From NCBI RefSeq assembly GCF_001864895.1, contig NZ_MJGO01000023.1:165651-229650 (forward strand): DNA of 64,000 nucleotides, written 5' to 3'. Under the pieces are notes generated by a model. It saw only the letters and a list, made by a program, of their open reading frames with translations, searched no databases and was not told the DNA's origin. This stretch comes from Curtobacterium sp. MCBA15_009 (GTDB taxonomy: Bacteria; Actinomycetota; Actinomycetes; Actinomycetales; Microbacteriaceae). Below are positions 33,465 through 41,408 of this stretch, in pieces (the first letter of the stretch is position 1; each line of letters begins with the position of its first letter). The position numbers were made by a program, and so were the translations under genes.

Positions 33465-33674
33465 TCAGTCCTGCTCGCGATCATCTTCGTCAGCCCAGCG
33501 GCGCAACAGCCGGCGGTTCTCACGCACCCTGGATGACACCGTGACTGCAGCAGCAACGAAGCCTGCAACGATCATGAACCATCCGAGGATCGGAAGGCCT
33601 GACGTCACGGAGGCGAAGCCGAGCGCACCGACGACCACGCCGATCAGGGCGATGACGGGAACACCTGTCTTCAC
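33465..33674 (-). CDS. Small two-helix membrane protein
   Basis: 69 residues. Two hydrophobic segments (VPVIALIGVVVGALGFASV and LGWFMIVAGFVAAAVTVSS) are followed by a charged tail RENRRLLRRWADEDDREQD. No family recognised. It is separated from the next gene (33724) by 49 bases. Confidence 0.65.
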   Translation of the reverse strand: MKTGVPVIALIGVVVGALGFASVTSGLPILGWFMIVAGFVAAAVTVSSRVRENRRLLRRWADEDDREQD

Positions 33675-33723
33675 GGAACGAACGGTACCGGGAGCGACGC
33701 CCGCACGTCCGGAAGCCGATCGG

Positions 33724-34086
33724 CTACCGGTCTGTCGAACGCTGCTCGCCGTCGGGCAGGAGATGCCCGATGGCTCGTAGGACGTCGCCGAGCCACACGA
33801 GTTCCCACATCACCGTCCGATCCGCGTCCATCGCCGACGTCAAGTTGTCCCACGACTCGGTCAACTGCCCGATCGTGGGTTCGGGTGGGTCGCTCGACAC
33901 GTCGTACAGATCCGGAGCGGGGAGCGAGTAGAAGTAGTCCTCACGCAGCACGACCGACTCCCCGTTCACACGCTCGACGTGCGCAAGGATCCGATCGAAC
34001 ACGAGACGCAGATCAGCCACCGGGATCTGGAGACCGTTCCACTCACGCATGCCACGAACATCCCGCAGGAGGACCTGTCTCGTCAA
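33724..34086 (-). CDS. Hypothetical protein, possible immunity protein
   Basis: 120 residues. It begins MTRQVLLRDVRGMREWNGLQ, then contains ESVVLREDYFYSLPAPDLYD and LTESWDNLTSAMDADRTVMW. No signal peptide or membrane helix. The segment with DYFYSLP and the acidic/aromatic composition resemble small immunity-type proteins, but this is speculative. It lies in the accessory zone next to other such genes. Confidence 0.6.
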   Translation of the reverse strand: MTRQVLLRDVRGMREWNGLQIPVADLRLVFDRILAHVERVNGESVVLREDYFYSLPAPDLYDVSSDPPEPTIGQLTESWDNLTSAMDADRTVMWELVWLGDVLRAIGHLLPDGEQRSTDR

Positions 34087-34163
34087 TGGATCGGCCAGCG
34101 AGATGCTCTTGACAGAGACAGAGGGCGCGGTTCGCAGCCCCTCCCCGCGGCTGAGCGGTCGGA

Positions 34164-35078
34164 TCAGACGACGAGTGCGTCGAGCACCATCGCACGCTCG
34201 ATGGTGTCGCGCGCTGCCGCTGGTTCAGACCGGCTGACGTACCAGAGCGACGACTCGACGAGGCGTGCCACGCACCAGGCGGCGATCCGGACCGGTGACT
34301 CTCCGGTCATGTCGGCGAGCAACGAGATGCGAGCCCGCAGGTGCCCCTCGGTGTCCAGGAGCGCGAAGGGGTCGTTGATCTGCATGAGCATCGGGCCCAG
34401 GTCGTACGCCGGGTCGCCGACCATGGGTTTCGGATCGATGACGAGCCACGGCTCTCGCGTCGCGGTGAGGAGGTTGCCGGGGTTGTAGTCGCCGTGCACG
34501 ACCACAGTCCGAGGGGCCGTCACGGGGAGCTCACGAAGCAGCGCGTTCCCACGAGCGACCGCGACGAGGTCGAGATCCGGCCGGAGTGTGCGCACGCGCT
34601 CCTCGACGAGGTCGGCCCACTCGGCGGTGACGTCGGCCAGGCGCTCGAACGGTCTGGACGGGACGGGCATCGTGGTCGTGCCGGGATCGCTGGACGCTGT
34701 GCGGGACCACAACCGGGTCAGTGCACTCGCGGCGATCGACAGCCGGCGTTCCGGCGACAGATCGTGCCGGTCGGCCAGCCGCACGCCCGGATCGCACCGT
34801 TCGAGCAACAGCACGAACGGATCGTCGAGGTCTCCCTCGAGCAGTCGAACCGCCCCTGAGCCGTCCCACCATCGAAGCGCCGAAGCCTCGTCACGCGCCT
34901 CGCGATGCGGGAAGGAGAGCTTCAGGACCGCATCTCGTCCGGCGGCGGTACGCACGGAGACCACGTGCGACGCGCTCCCGCCGACGCGCACGCGCCCGAG
35001 CGTCAGGCCCCAACGGGCCGCAGCGCAGGCGAGCAGCTCGGGAACGGTGCTCCGCCATGCCTCCACCGTCGGCCACAT
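34164..35078 (-). CDS. Aminoglycoside/hydroxyurea phosphotransferase family
   Basis: 304 residues from ATG 35078. The Brenner motif is intact: VVVHGDYNPGNLL with His195, Asp197 and Asn202. The metal-binding Asp215 is in WLVIDPKPMVGDPAYDLG, a signature of the APH(6)/streptomycin-6-kinase and hydroxyurea-phosphotransferase subgroup. The nucleotide-binding Lys is in DAVLKLSFPHRE. It may inactivate an antibiotic or phosphorylate a metabolite; the substrate is not predictable. The frame further upstream is low complexity. Confidence 0.9.
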   Translation of the reverse strand: MWPTVEAWRSTVPELLACAAARWGLTLGRVRVGGSASHVVSVRTAAGRDAVLKLSFPHREARDEASALRWWDGSGAVRLLEGDLDDPFVLLLERCDPGVRLADRHDLSPERRLSIAASALTRLWSRTASSDPGTTTMPVPSRPFERLADVTAEWADLVEERVRTLRPDLDLVAVARGNALLRELPVTAPRTVVVHGDYNPGNLLTATREPWLVIDPKPMVGDPAYDLGPMLMQINDPFALLDTEGHLRARISLLADMTGESPVRIAAWCVARLVESSLWYVSRSEPAAARDTIERAMVLDALVV

Positions 35079-35487
35079 GTGCAGCAGTCTACGAACCCGG
35101 CGCCGCGGCCACAGCGCGAGCACCGGAGGCATCACCGGAGTCGGGTGCGGACCTCGTTCCGCGGTCCGGGACGAACGAAGGGATCGCTGCGAGCCGTTCG
35201 CATCCGGGTCCGATCGGTTTCGCTGGCCGGTACCGCTCCGGACCGTTCCGCGATCCCGCCCAGAACCGCGGCTTCGAGGTCCGATGCTCGTCGCGCTGCG
35301 GGGAGGGCATGCGGACGCTGACGCTCCCGGATGGCAGCCGCGCGGAACCAGACACCGCCGGCGTCTCGGACGAGCGGTCGGCGGACGGTCCTTCCTCGCT
35401 GGCGCATCCTGTGCGCCCCGCCCGGACTGCGGCGCCTCGGCAGTTCCTCGTCAGCGCCGTGATCGCAGCCCGGGACCACCGCTGTCG
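35079..35487. other. Intergenic region, no gene seen
   Basis: 409 bases between the phosphotransferase start and tRNA-Val. Several frames are open, but none has a start, ribosome site and protein-like sequence together. One apparent coding end is a tRNA shadow. Confidence 0.6.
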
Positions 35488-35563
35488 TGGTGGGCCCTGC
35501 CGGGATCGAACCGACGACATCCACGGTGTAAACGTGGCGCTCTACCAGCTGAGCTAAAGGCCC
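35488..35563 (-). tRNA. tRNA-Val (anticodon TAC)
   Basis: Minus-strand 76-nt cloverleaf. The acceptor is GGGCCTT paired with AGGGCCC (one G-U pair) and discriminator A, with CCA encoded. The D-arm is GCTCAGCTGGTAGAGC. The anticodon stem is CCACG/CGTGG with loop TTTACAC, giving anticodon TAC. The T-arm carries GTTCGATC. It decodes GUA, and probably GUG by wobble. Confidence 0.95.
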
Positions 35564-35611
35564 TCGCGTCGATCCTACGGGAACGGACGATCGATCCCCG
35601 TTCAGCCCACA

Positions 35612-35634
35612 CCTTACTTTCGCCGAAATGAAGG
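35612..35634 (+). promoter_or_regulatory. Operator-like palindrome upstream of satD-type gene
   Basis: Inverted repeat of two 11-base arms (CCTTACTTTCG and CGAAATGAAGG) around one C, 9 of 11 positions pairing. It is AT-rich against a 70% GC background and ends 14 bases before the start codon. SatD-family proteins carry an HTH and commonly bind TTTCGNCGAAA-like sites in their own promoter, so this is a likely autoregulatory site. Confidence 0.7.
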
Positions 35635-35648
35635 TTTACGCTTAACCC

Positions 35649-36293
35649 ATGTCCGAGACCTCGGTGTTCGCCGTGATCGTCGACCTGGTCGACTCCCGCA
35701 AGCTGGACGACCGGGCCGCCGCCCAGCACGCGGTCGAGGCCGCCTTCGACCGTACCGCGGACGTCGACGCACTCGATCCGCTGCGCGCCACCGTCGGCGA
35801 CGAGTTCCAGACCGTCTACGCCACGCTGGCCGACGCCCTCGTGGCGACGACGGCCGCGATCCTCGCCCTGCCGCCGACGGTGCAGGTCCGCCTCGGCATC
35901 GGGCGGGGGCCGGTCCGGGCGGTGGGCGACGGCGCGGTCGGTCCCCTGCAGGACGGCCCGGGCTGGTGGTCGGCCCGCGACGCCATCAACGAGACCCATC
36001 GCCGCGAGGACGGCCGGACTCCGTTCCTGCGGTCCTGGTACCACGACTCCGAGGACCGGCTCGGCCCGACCGAGCGACTGGTGGACGCCTGGTTCCTCAG
36101 CCGCGACCACGTCCTGTCACGGCTGACCCCACGTGCGCGGCGGGTCGCCCTCGGTCTGCTGCAGGGCCGCACCCAGGCGCAGATCGCGGCGGCTGAGGGC
36201 ATCACCCCGTCGGCGGTGTCCCAGTCGGTGCAGCGTTCCGGTGTCGCCGCCGTGGTCGAGGGCCTGCGCGTCCTCGCCGACGGGGGCCGCTGA
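35649..36293 (+). CDS. SatD-family regulator
   Basis: 214 residues. The N-terminus (FAVIVDLVDSRKLDDRAA) and TVGDEFQTVYATLADALVAT resemble the nucleotidyl-cyclase-like SatD domain. The C-terminus is a helix-turn-helix: LTPRARRVALGLLQGRTQAQ, then IAAAEGITPSAVSQSVQRSG. The family is thought to regulate itself and an adjacent membrane gene. Here the next gene starts within its stop (TGATG), and a palindrome sits in its leader. It follows tRNA-Val in a divergent orientation. Confidence 0.85.
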   Translation: MSETSVFAVIVDLVDSRKLDDRAAAQHAVEAAFDRTADVDALDPLRATVGDEFQTVYATLADALVATTAAILALPPTVQVRLGIGRGPVRAVGDGAVGPLQDGPGWWSARDAINETHRREDGRTPFLRSWYHDSEDRLGPTERLVDAWFLSRDHVLSRLTPRARRVALGLLQGRTQAQIAAAEGITPSAVSQSVQRSGVAAVVEGLRVLADGGR

Positions 36294-37165
36294 TGCTCGC
36301 CGGGGTCCTCCTGGCCCTCGTCGGGCTCGCCGACGTCGTCCGGGCGCGCGCCGGTGGTGGTCCGGCGCGGCGGCGGGTGGTGACCACGTCGGTGGTCGTC
36401 GTCCTGTGGGCCGGCGTGGTCGTCGTCGCGGCCGCGGGTCTCGGGCTGCCGACGTGGGCCGTCCTCGTCGTGGTCGTGCTGGCAGCGCTCTGGGTCGCGA
36501 CGACGCTCCCGGTCCGCGCGGACGACGACGACGACCACGCTGCTGCCGCGACTCGCCTCCCCCGCTGGCGGCGGTCCGGGTCGTGGCCGGCGGTCCTGCT
36601 CGCCGTCGCCGTCGTCGCGCTGCTGCTGTGGGCGCCGTTCCCGGACGCGTCGGGCTTCGTGGTCGACTGGCACCGGGACGCCGGTCCGGCGTTCGTCGGG
36701 AGCGTCCCCCTCGCCGCGGTCGTCGGCGGTGTCGGGTCGGCGCTGTTCCTGGTCGACTCCGCGAACGTGGTGGTCGCCCAGGCGCTGCCGCCCGGGATCG
36801 CACCCGACGCGCGCGCCGACCCGACGTCCTCGCGTCCCGCGCGCCTGCGCTTCCTCCGCCACCGGACGCCGCGCCTGCCCGGGGACGACGGGCAGGGTAC
36901 GGGCGAGCGGTCCCCCGGCTCGGTCACCCTGAAGGGCGGCCGACTGATCGGTCCGATCGAACGGCTGCTGCTCGCGGGCTTCGCCCTGGCGGGTGCCTTC
37001 CCGGTGGTGGCGGCGCTCATCGCCGCGAAGGGCATCGTGCGGTTCCCCGAGATCCGGCGCGAGACGACCGGGTACCAGGCGGAGTACTTCCTCATCGGCA
37101 GCCTGGTGAGCTGGTCGATGGCCTTCGCCGCGGCCGGCCTCTGCTGGCTGCTCGCTCGCGGCTGA
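36293..37165 (+). CDS. Membrane protein, partner of SatD-type gene
   Basis: 290 residues with about seven hydrophobic segments, an Arg/Pro-rich central loop (about residues 165-215) and a first helix MLAGVLLALVGLADVVRARA. It overlaps the satD-type stop by one base, so translation is coupled. SatD genes often sit beside a small membrane protein; this is presumably the effector. No transporter signature identified. The nearest named group would be the SatE-like type, but similarity is too low to state. Confidence 0.7.
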   Translation: MLAGVLLALVGLADVVRARAGGGPARRRVVTTSVVVVLWAGVVVVAAAGLGLPTWAVLVVVVLAALWVATTLPVRADDDDDHAAAATRLPRWRRSGSWPAVLLAVAVVALLLWAPFPDASGFVVDWHRDAGPAFVGSVPLAAVVGGVGSALFLVDSANVVVAQALPPGIAPDARADPTSSRPARLRFLRHRTPRLPGDDGQGTGERSPGSVTLKGGRLIGPIERLLLAGFALAGAFPVVAALIAAKGIVRFPEIRRETTGYQAEYFLIGSLVSWSMAFAAAGLCWLLARG

Positions 37166-37206
37166 CACCGATCCCGTCCGACCACCGCCGTCCCGGCTGC
37201 CGCGGG

Positions 37207-37212
37207 TACCCT
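37207..37212 (+). promoter_or_regulatory. -10 element, leaderless membrane gene
   Basis: TACCCT ends 7 bases before GTG 37220; no Shine-Dalgarno. Confidence 0.5.
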
Positions 37213-37219
37213 CTCCCTC

Positions 37220-37753
37220 GTGAACGGTGTCGGAGTCGGTGTCCTCGACGAAGCCGGGCGGCTCCGCCTGCTCGGCGCCGCCGTGACGGGCGCGGCCTTC
37301 GCCGTGGTGCTCGTCATGCTGGTCCTGTCGTCGTGGTCCGAGGCGACCACCACCGTCCTGGTCTCGGTCGGCATCCCGACCGCGGTGGCGGGGGCCGCGA
37401 TCGCCGTCCTCCTGCAGCGCCGCGCCTGGCGTGCCGAGGGCGGCTACGAACGGTCGGTGCTCGTGCGTGAGTGGGTCGCCGACGGCCGGGTGCCCGAGGG
37501 GGTACCGGCCGAGCAGTGGATCCCGCTCGTCCAGGCGCAGGCGGACCGCGAGGGCGCAGGATGGGGCAAGGTCGTCCTCGGGGTGCTGTGGATCGCGATG
37601 ACCTGGTCGATGCGGGACCAGCACGGCACGCTCATCACGACGATGCTCGTCCTGCTCTGGAGCGGCATGGTCCTCTGGGCGGCCGTCTGGGTCATCCCCC
37701 GCGCCCGGGCAGCGCGAGCGCTCCTGCGCCGCGGTGTCGCCACGCTCGGCTGA
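37220..37753 (+). CDS. Membrane protein, unknown function
   Basis: 177 residues from GTG 37220. Four hydrophobic segments are grouped in two pairs (LLGAAVTGAAFAVVLVMLVL and VSVGIPTAVAGAAIAVLL, then WGKVVLGVLWIAMTW and LITTMLVLLWSGMVLWAAVW). The loop between the pairs is charged and holds LVREWVADGRVPEGVPAEQW. The C-terminus ends RGVATLG, and the codons around the stop lie in a 15-bp direct repeat. No family recognised. Confidence 0.65.
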   Translation: MNGVGVGVLDEAGRLRLLGAAVTGAAFAVVLVMLVLSSWSEATTTVLVSVGIPTAVAGAAIAVLLQRRAWRAEGGYERSVLVREWVADGRVPEGVPAEQWIPLVQAQADREGAGWGKVVLGVLWIAMTWSMRDQHGTLITTMLVLLWSGMVLWAAVWVIPRARAARALLRRGVATLG

Positions 37754-37778
37754 ACCCCGCTCGGCTGAACCCCGCTCG
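37743..37778. repeat. 15-bp direct repeats spanning a stop codon
   Basis: CGCTCGGCTGAACCC at 37743-37757 and 37758-37772, with a partial third copy. The first copy contains the stop of the membrane gene. Confidence 0.85.
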
Positions 37779-37790
37779 TGCGCCCCTGAC

Positions 37791-37796
37791 TACGCT
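37791..37796 (+). promoter_or_regulatory. -10 element, leaderless aldo/keto reductase gene
   Basis: TACGCT ends 7 bases before ATG 37804; no Shine-Dalgarno. Confidence 0.55.
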
Positions 37797-37803
37797 CGAC
37801 CCC

Positions 37804-38784
37804 ATGCAGAGTCGCTCCCTCGGCCACACCGGTCGCTCCGTCTCCCCCATCGGCCTCGGCACCTGGCAGTTCGGTGATGACTGGGGTCCCGTCTCGGATG
37901 CCGACGCGGACGCCGTCATGGACGCCTCCGTCGAGTCCGGCGTCACCCTGTTCGACACCGCCGACGTCTACGGCGACGGTCGCAGCGAGCAGCTCATCGG
38001 CGCGTGGCGCGCCGCGAACCCGGACGTCCCGCTGACGGTCACCACGAAGATGGGCCGTCGCGCCGAGCAGGTCCCCGGCAACTACGTGGCCGCGAACTTC
38101 CGAGAGTGGGTCGACCGCTCCCGCACGAACCTGCGGCAGGACACCCTCGACCTCGTGCAGCTGCACTGCCCGCCGACCCCGGTCTACGAGGACGACGCCG
38201 TCTACGACGCGCTCGACGCGCTGGTCGCCGACGGCTCGGTCGCCGCCTACGGCGTCAGCGTCGAGACCGCGGACCAGGCGCTCGCCGCGATCGCCCGGCC
38301 CGGCGTCGCGAGTGTCCAGATCATCCTCAACGCGTTCCGGCTCAAGCCGCTGGACCGCGTCCTGCCGGCGGCCCGGGAGGCAGGGGTCGGCATCCTCGCG
38401 CGTGTCCCGTTGGCCTCGGGGTTGCTGTCCGGCAAGTACACGACGGACACGTCGTTCGCCGAGGGCGACCACCGCAACTACAACCGCCACGGCGAGGCCT
38501 TCGACCAGGGCGAGACCTTCAGCGGTGTCGACTACGACGACGGCGTGCGGGCGGCGCAGACCTTCGCGGCGTCCCTGCCCGACGCCGTCTCGGTGCCGCA
38601 GGCGGCACTCGCGTGGATCATCGCGCAGGACGGCGTCACCGCGGCCATCCCGGGTGCCCGCAACCCGGAGCAGGCCCGGTCGAACGCGGCCGCCGGTGAC
38701 CTGCCGCCGGTCGAGGGCCTCGACGCCACCGTGCACGACCTGTACGACACGTGGTTCCGCGCGAGCGTCCACGACCGCTGGTGA
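37804..38784 (+). CDS. Aldo/keto reductase
   Basis: 326 residues, (beta/alpha)8 barrel. The catalytic tetrad is visible: Asp (FDTADVYGDGRSEQLIG), Tyr of DVYG, Lys in TTKMGRR, and His in LVQLHCPP. The C-terminal NADP-binding region ends AIPGARNPEQARSNAAAGDL, the usual IPGxxxxEQ motif. It reduces aldehydes or ketones; the physiological substrate is unknown. The next gene starts by a 4-base GTGA overlap, so they are co-translated. Confidence 0.93.
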   Translation: MQSRSLGHTGRSVSPIGLGTWQFGDDWGPVSDADADAVMDASVESGVTLFDTADVYGDGRSEQLIGAWRAANPDVPLTVTTKMGRRAEQVPGNYVAANFREWVDRSRTNLRQDTLDLVQLHCPPTPVYEDDAVYDALDALVADGSVAAYGVSVETADQALAAIARPGVASVQIILNAFRLKPLDRVLPAAREAGVGILARVPLASGLLSGKYTTDTSFAEGDHRNYNRHGEAFDQGETFSGVDYDDGVRAAQTFAASLPDAVSVPQAALAWIIAQDGVTAAIPGARNPEQARSNAAAGDLPPVEGLDATVHDLYDTWFRASVHDRW

Positions 38785-39332
38785 GACTCCGGAGCGTCGC
38801 GGTCGCGGTGGCCGCGGTCCTGCTGCTGGCCGGCTGCGCCGCGCCCGGTGCGGCGACGACCCGTGCCGTCCCGCCGTGGGAGCGGCCGACCGACCTCACC
38901 GCGCGGGCCGAGGCGGCGGGTCTGCGGAACGTGTGGGGTGAGCGGCTGGCCGAGCACGTCCACACGCACCTGACGATCCTGGACGGCGACGAGCCGGTCA
39001 CCGTGCCGGCGAACGTCGGACACTCCGCGAAGGCGCGGTTCGCCGCCGAGATCCACACGCACGACACCTCGGGGATCGTGCACGTGGAGTCCCCCGACGA
39101 GCGGACGTTCACGCTCGGGCAGTTCTTCGACGAGTGGGGCGTCTCGCTCGGTCCGGAGCACGTCGGTGGGCTCCGCGGCGAGCTGACCGTGTGGGTGGAC
39201 GGCCACCGCCGCATCGGCAACCCGCGGTCGATCGCGCTCACCGACCGCCGACAGGTCGTCCTCGTCGTCACCACGATCGGCGAGGTCCCCCGGCTCCCGA
39301 CGCCGTTCGACTGGCCGCCGCAGTACCGCTGA
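38781..39332 (+). CDS. Lipoprotein with conserved His pairs
   Basis: 183 residues. The start GTG 38781 overlaps the reductase stop (GTGA). The signal sequence MRLRSVAVAVAAVLLLAGC ends in a lipobox Cys. The mature domain has HVHTHLTILDGDEPVTVPAN and EIHTHDTSGIVHVESP, with paired His residues that could bind a metal, then LGQFFDEWGVSLGPEHVGGL. The same HTHxT/HTHDTSGIVHVE pattern is found in actinobacterial membrane proteins of unknown role. It is probably anchored on the cell surface. Confidence 0.78.
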   Translation: MRLRSVAVAVAAVLLLAGCAAPGAATTRAVPPWERPTDLTARAEAAGLRNVWGERLAEHVHTHLTILDGDEPVTVPANVGHSAKARFAAEIHTHDTSGIVHVESPDERTFTLGQFFDEWGVSLGPEHVGGLRGELTVWVDGHRRIGNPRSIALTDRRQVVLVVTTIGEVPRLPTPFDWPPQYR

Positions 39333-39347
39333 GACGGTGCCGCTGCG

Positions 39348-39353
39348 TAGCCT
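39348..39353 (+). promoter_or_regulatory. -10 element, leaderless phosphopantetheinyl transferase gene
   Basis: TAGCCT ends 6 bases before ATG 39360; no Shine-Dalgarno. Confidence 0.55.
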
Positions 39354-39359
39354 GCACCC

Positions 39360-39737
39360 ATGACCACGATCCGCACCGGCACCGACCTGGCCGCGGTCGA
39401 GGACGTGACCGCAGGCATCGCTGCGCACGGCGAGCGCTACCTCGACCGGCTCTTCACCGCGCGTGAGCGGTCGGACACCGCGGACGACCCGGAGCGGCTG
39501 GCGGCGCGCTTCGCCGGGAAGGAGGCGGTGGTCAAGCTCCTCCGCCCGGCCGCCGGCGAACCCGTGGCCCTGCGCGACGTCGCGATCGTGCTCGACGCCG
39601 ACGGCGCCCCGTCGGTCGAGCTGGCCGGCACGGCCGCCGCGCTGGCAGAGGCCGTCGGCTGCGGGCCGATCGCGGTGTCGCTCGCGCACGAGCGCGGGCT
39701 CGCGATCGCGACGGCGGTGGCGCTCAGCGAGCGGTGA
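39360..39737 (+). CDS. 4'-phosphopantetheinyl transferase (AcpS type)
   Basis: 125 residues. It resembles AcpS: GTDLAAVEDV (Asp of GxD) near the N-terminus, FTARERSDTADDPERLAARF and AGKEAVVKLL (the GKEAxxK motif) in the middle, and SLAHERG in the C-terminal half (usual SISHE). AcpS transfers phosphopantetheine from CoA to an apo carrier protein. Its gene lies 85 bases before the carrier protein gene, so it probably primes that carrier specifically. Motif deviation makes it unlikely to be the main housekeeping enzyme, but this is an inference. Confidence 0.82.
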   Translation: MTTIRTGTDLAAVEDVTAGIAAHGERYLDRLFTARERSDTADDPERLAARFAGKEAVVKLLRPAAGEPVALRDVAIVLDADGAPSVELAGTAAALAEAVGCGPIAVSLAHERGLAIATAVALSER

Positions 39738-39809
39738 CCCCTGCGGACCGCCGAGCAGCAGTGCGGTTTCGCGCACCCGCACGGCGGTTTCCCGATGCCC
39801 GGTCCTCCT

Positions 39810-39815
39810 TATCGT
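39810..39815 (+). promoter_or_regulatory. -10 element, leaderless carrier-protein operon
   Basis: TATCGT ends 7 bases before ATG 39823; no Shine-Dalgarno. It probably starts the carrier-dehydrogenase-ligase-hydrolase message. Confidence 0.6.
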
Positions 39816-39822
39816 TGCCGAC

Positions 39823-40110
39823 ATGGACCAGGACCCGAACACCTCCAGCACGTTCGTCGTACTCGCCGACCCGGACGTCGACCGGGCCGTCCGACGTGCA
39901 CTGGCCGACCACGGACGCCTCACCGTCGACGTGAACGACCTCGGCCCGACGGCCGACCTCTACGCGCTCGGGCTCACCTCGCACGCGACGGTCAACGTCA
40001 TGCTCGCCGTCGAGACCGACCTGGACGTCGAGTTCCCGGACGCCGTGCTGCACCGGGCGACCTTCGCCACCATCGAGTCGATCGCGGCCGCCGCGGAGCA
40101 GGCGTCGTGA
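39823..40110 (+). CDS. Dedicated acyl/aminoacyl carrier protein
   Basis: 95 residues, the size of a stand-alone carrier protein, with about 15 extra N-terminal residues. The attachment motif is LGLTSHATV with Ser53, where ordinary ACPs have DSL. The following VNVMLAVETDLDVEFPDAVL and helix ATFATIESIAAAAEQA match carrier protein helices II-IV. The LTSxA form is seen in carriers used by amino acid:[carrier protein] ligases. It overlaps the dehydrogenase start by 4 bases (GTGA). Confidence 0.85.
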   Translation: MDQDPNTSSTFVVLADPDVDRAVRRALADHGRLTVDVNDLGPTADLYALGLTSHATVNVMLAVETDLDVEFPDAVLHRATFATIESIAAAAEQAS

Positions 40111-41408
40111 CGTTGACCGCGCCGACGCGCACCGTCACGACGACGGAGACCGGCACCGCGACCGGGTCCACCACCGCACCCCAGCCGGGGACGGGCACCG
40201 CGACCGCGCCGGCGTCGGCGCCCCGGCCGCCGGCGGGCACCGCGACCGCGCGGGGCACGGCGACGGACCGGTTCACCGAGCGCACGGCCGCCGTCGCGGC
40301 GACCGCCGCCCTGTTCGCCGACGAGGTCGACCGCGACGCCCGCCCCCCGCGCGAGGCGATCGCCGCGATGCGCGAGACAGGACTGCTCGCCGCAGCGGTC
40401 CCCGTCGCCCACGGCGGCGAGGGGGCGTCGGTCACCGAGCTGTCGTCGATCGCCACCGAGCTCGGCCGCGCCTGCGCGGCGACGGGCATGGTGTTCGCGA
40501 TGCACCACAGCCAGGTGATGGCGCTCTGGCGGCACGGCGGCGAGGGCCGCGGGGTGCTCGACGCCCTCGAGGCAGTCCGCACCGGCGCACTCGTCGCGTC
40601 GGCCACCACCGAGCGCGGCATCGGCGGCGACGCCCGGAGCTCGTCCTGCGCGATCGAGCCCACCGACGACGGCCGGATCCGTCTGCGGAAGGACGCACCG
40701 GTCATCTCCTACGCCACCGAGGCCGACGCGGTGTTCGTCACCGCCCGGCGCTCGCCCGACGCTCCGGCGTCCGACCAGCGGCTGCTCGTCTGCCGGACGG
40801 ACGAGATGCTGCTGTCGCAGACCTCGACCTGGGACACGATGGGCCTGCGCGGCACGTGCAGCAACGGGTGGATCCTCGACGCCGAGACCACCGTCGACCA
40901 CGTGTTCCGCGACGACTACGCCACGATCTCGGCGCACACGGTGCTGCCGGTCTCGCACGTCCTCTGGGCCTCGGTCTGGCTCGGCATCGCGGCCGGTGCG
41001 GCCGAGCGCGCGCGGACGGCGGTCCGCCGGCAGGCGCGCGCCGCCGTCGGCACGACCCCGCCCGGCGCCCTCCGGCTCGCCGAGCTGCTCGTCGAGCTGC
41101 AGACCATGGCCGATGCCGTGCGGCACGCCGCGGAACGGTACGACGCCGCGGCGGACGACCCGGACGTGCTCACCTCGAGCGCGTTCGCGCTGGCCGCCAA
41201 CGCCCTGAAGATCGGCGCGTCCGAACGCGTCGCCGACATCACCACGAAGGCGATGCGCATCATCGGGATCGCGGGCTACGCGGCCTCCGGTCCGATGAGC
41301 ACCGCCCGACACCTCCGAGACGCCCACGGTGCCGCCGTCATGGTGAGCAACGACCGTCTCCTCGCCAACGACGCCGACCTCTCACTCATGACGGGAGTGA
41401 TCCTGTGA
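40107..41408 (+). CDS. Acyl-CoA dehydrogenase-like flavoprotein
   Basis: 433 residues with an acyl-CoA dehydrogenase fold. The N-terminal ~55 residues are an unusual Thr/Ala/Pro/Gly-rich low-complexity tail (TLTAPTRTVTTTETGTATGS). Then come the helical domain, the FAD/substrate beta domain (VASATTERGIGGDARSS) and the C-terminal helical domain ending IIGIAGYAASGPMSTARHLR, then DAHGAAVM, typical of the family. In aminoacyl systems such enzymes oxidise the carrier-bound substrate. GTG 40107 overlaps the carrier stop, and the stop overlaps the ligase start by 4 bases. Confidence 0.88.
   Translation: MTLTAPTRTVTTTETGTATGSTTAPQPGTGTATAPASAPRPPAGTATARGTATDRFTERTAAVAATAALFADEVDRDARPPREAIAAMRETGLLAAAVPVAHGGEGASVTELSSIATELGRACAATGMVFAMHHSQVMALWRHGGEGRGVLDALEAVRTGALVASATTERGIGGDARSSSCAIEPTDDGRIRLRKDAPVISYATEADAVFVTARRSPDAPASDQRLLVCRTDEMLLSQTSTWDTMGLRGTCSNGWILDAETTVDHVFRDDYATISAHTVLPVSHVLWASVWLGIAAGAAERARTAVRRQARAAVGTTPPGALRLAELLVELQTMADAVRHAAERYDAAADDPDVLTSSAFALAANALKIGASERVADITTKAMRIIGIAGYAASGPMSTARHLRDAHGAAVMVSNDRLLANDADLSLMTGVIL

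Noticed and set aside
35400..35557. Possible C-terminal protein sequence ending at tRNA-Val
   Set aside because: The sequence (CRDRTDDIHGVNVALYQLS) is a familiar spurious frame created by the tRNA itself.
39463..39822. Longer carrier protein start upstream of 39823
   Set aside because: The upstream frame overlaps the phosphopantetheinyl transferase gene in another phase and is Arg/Ser-rich.
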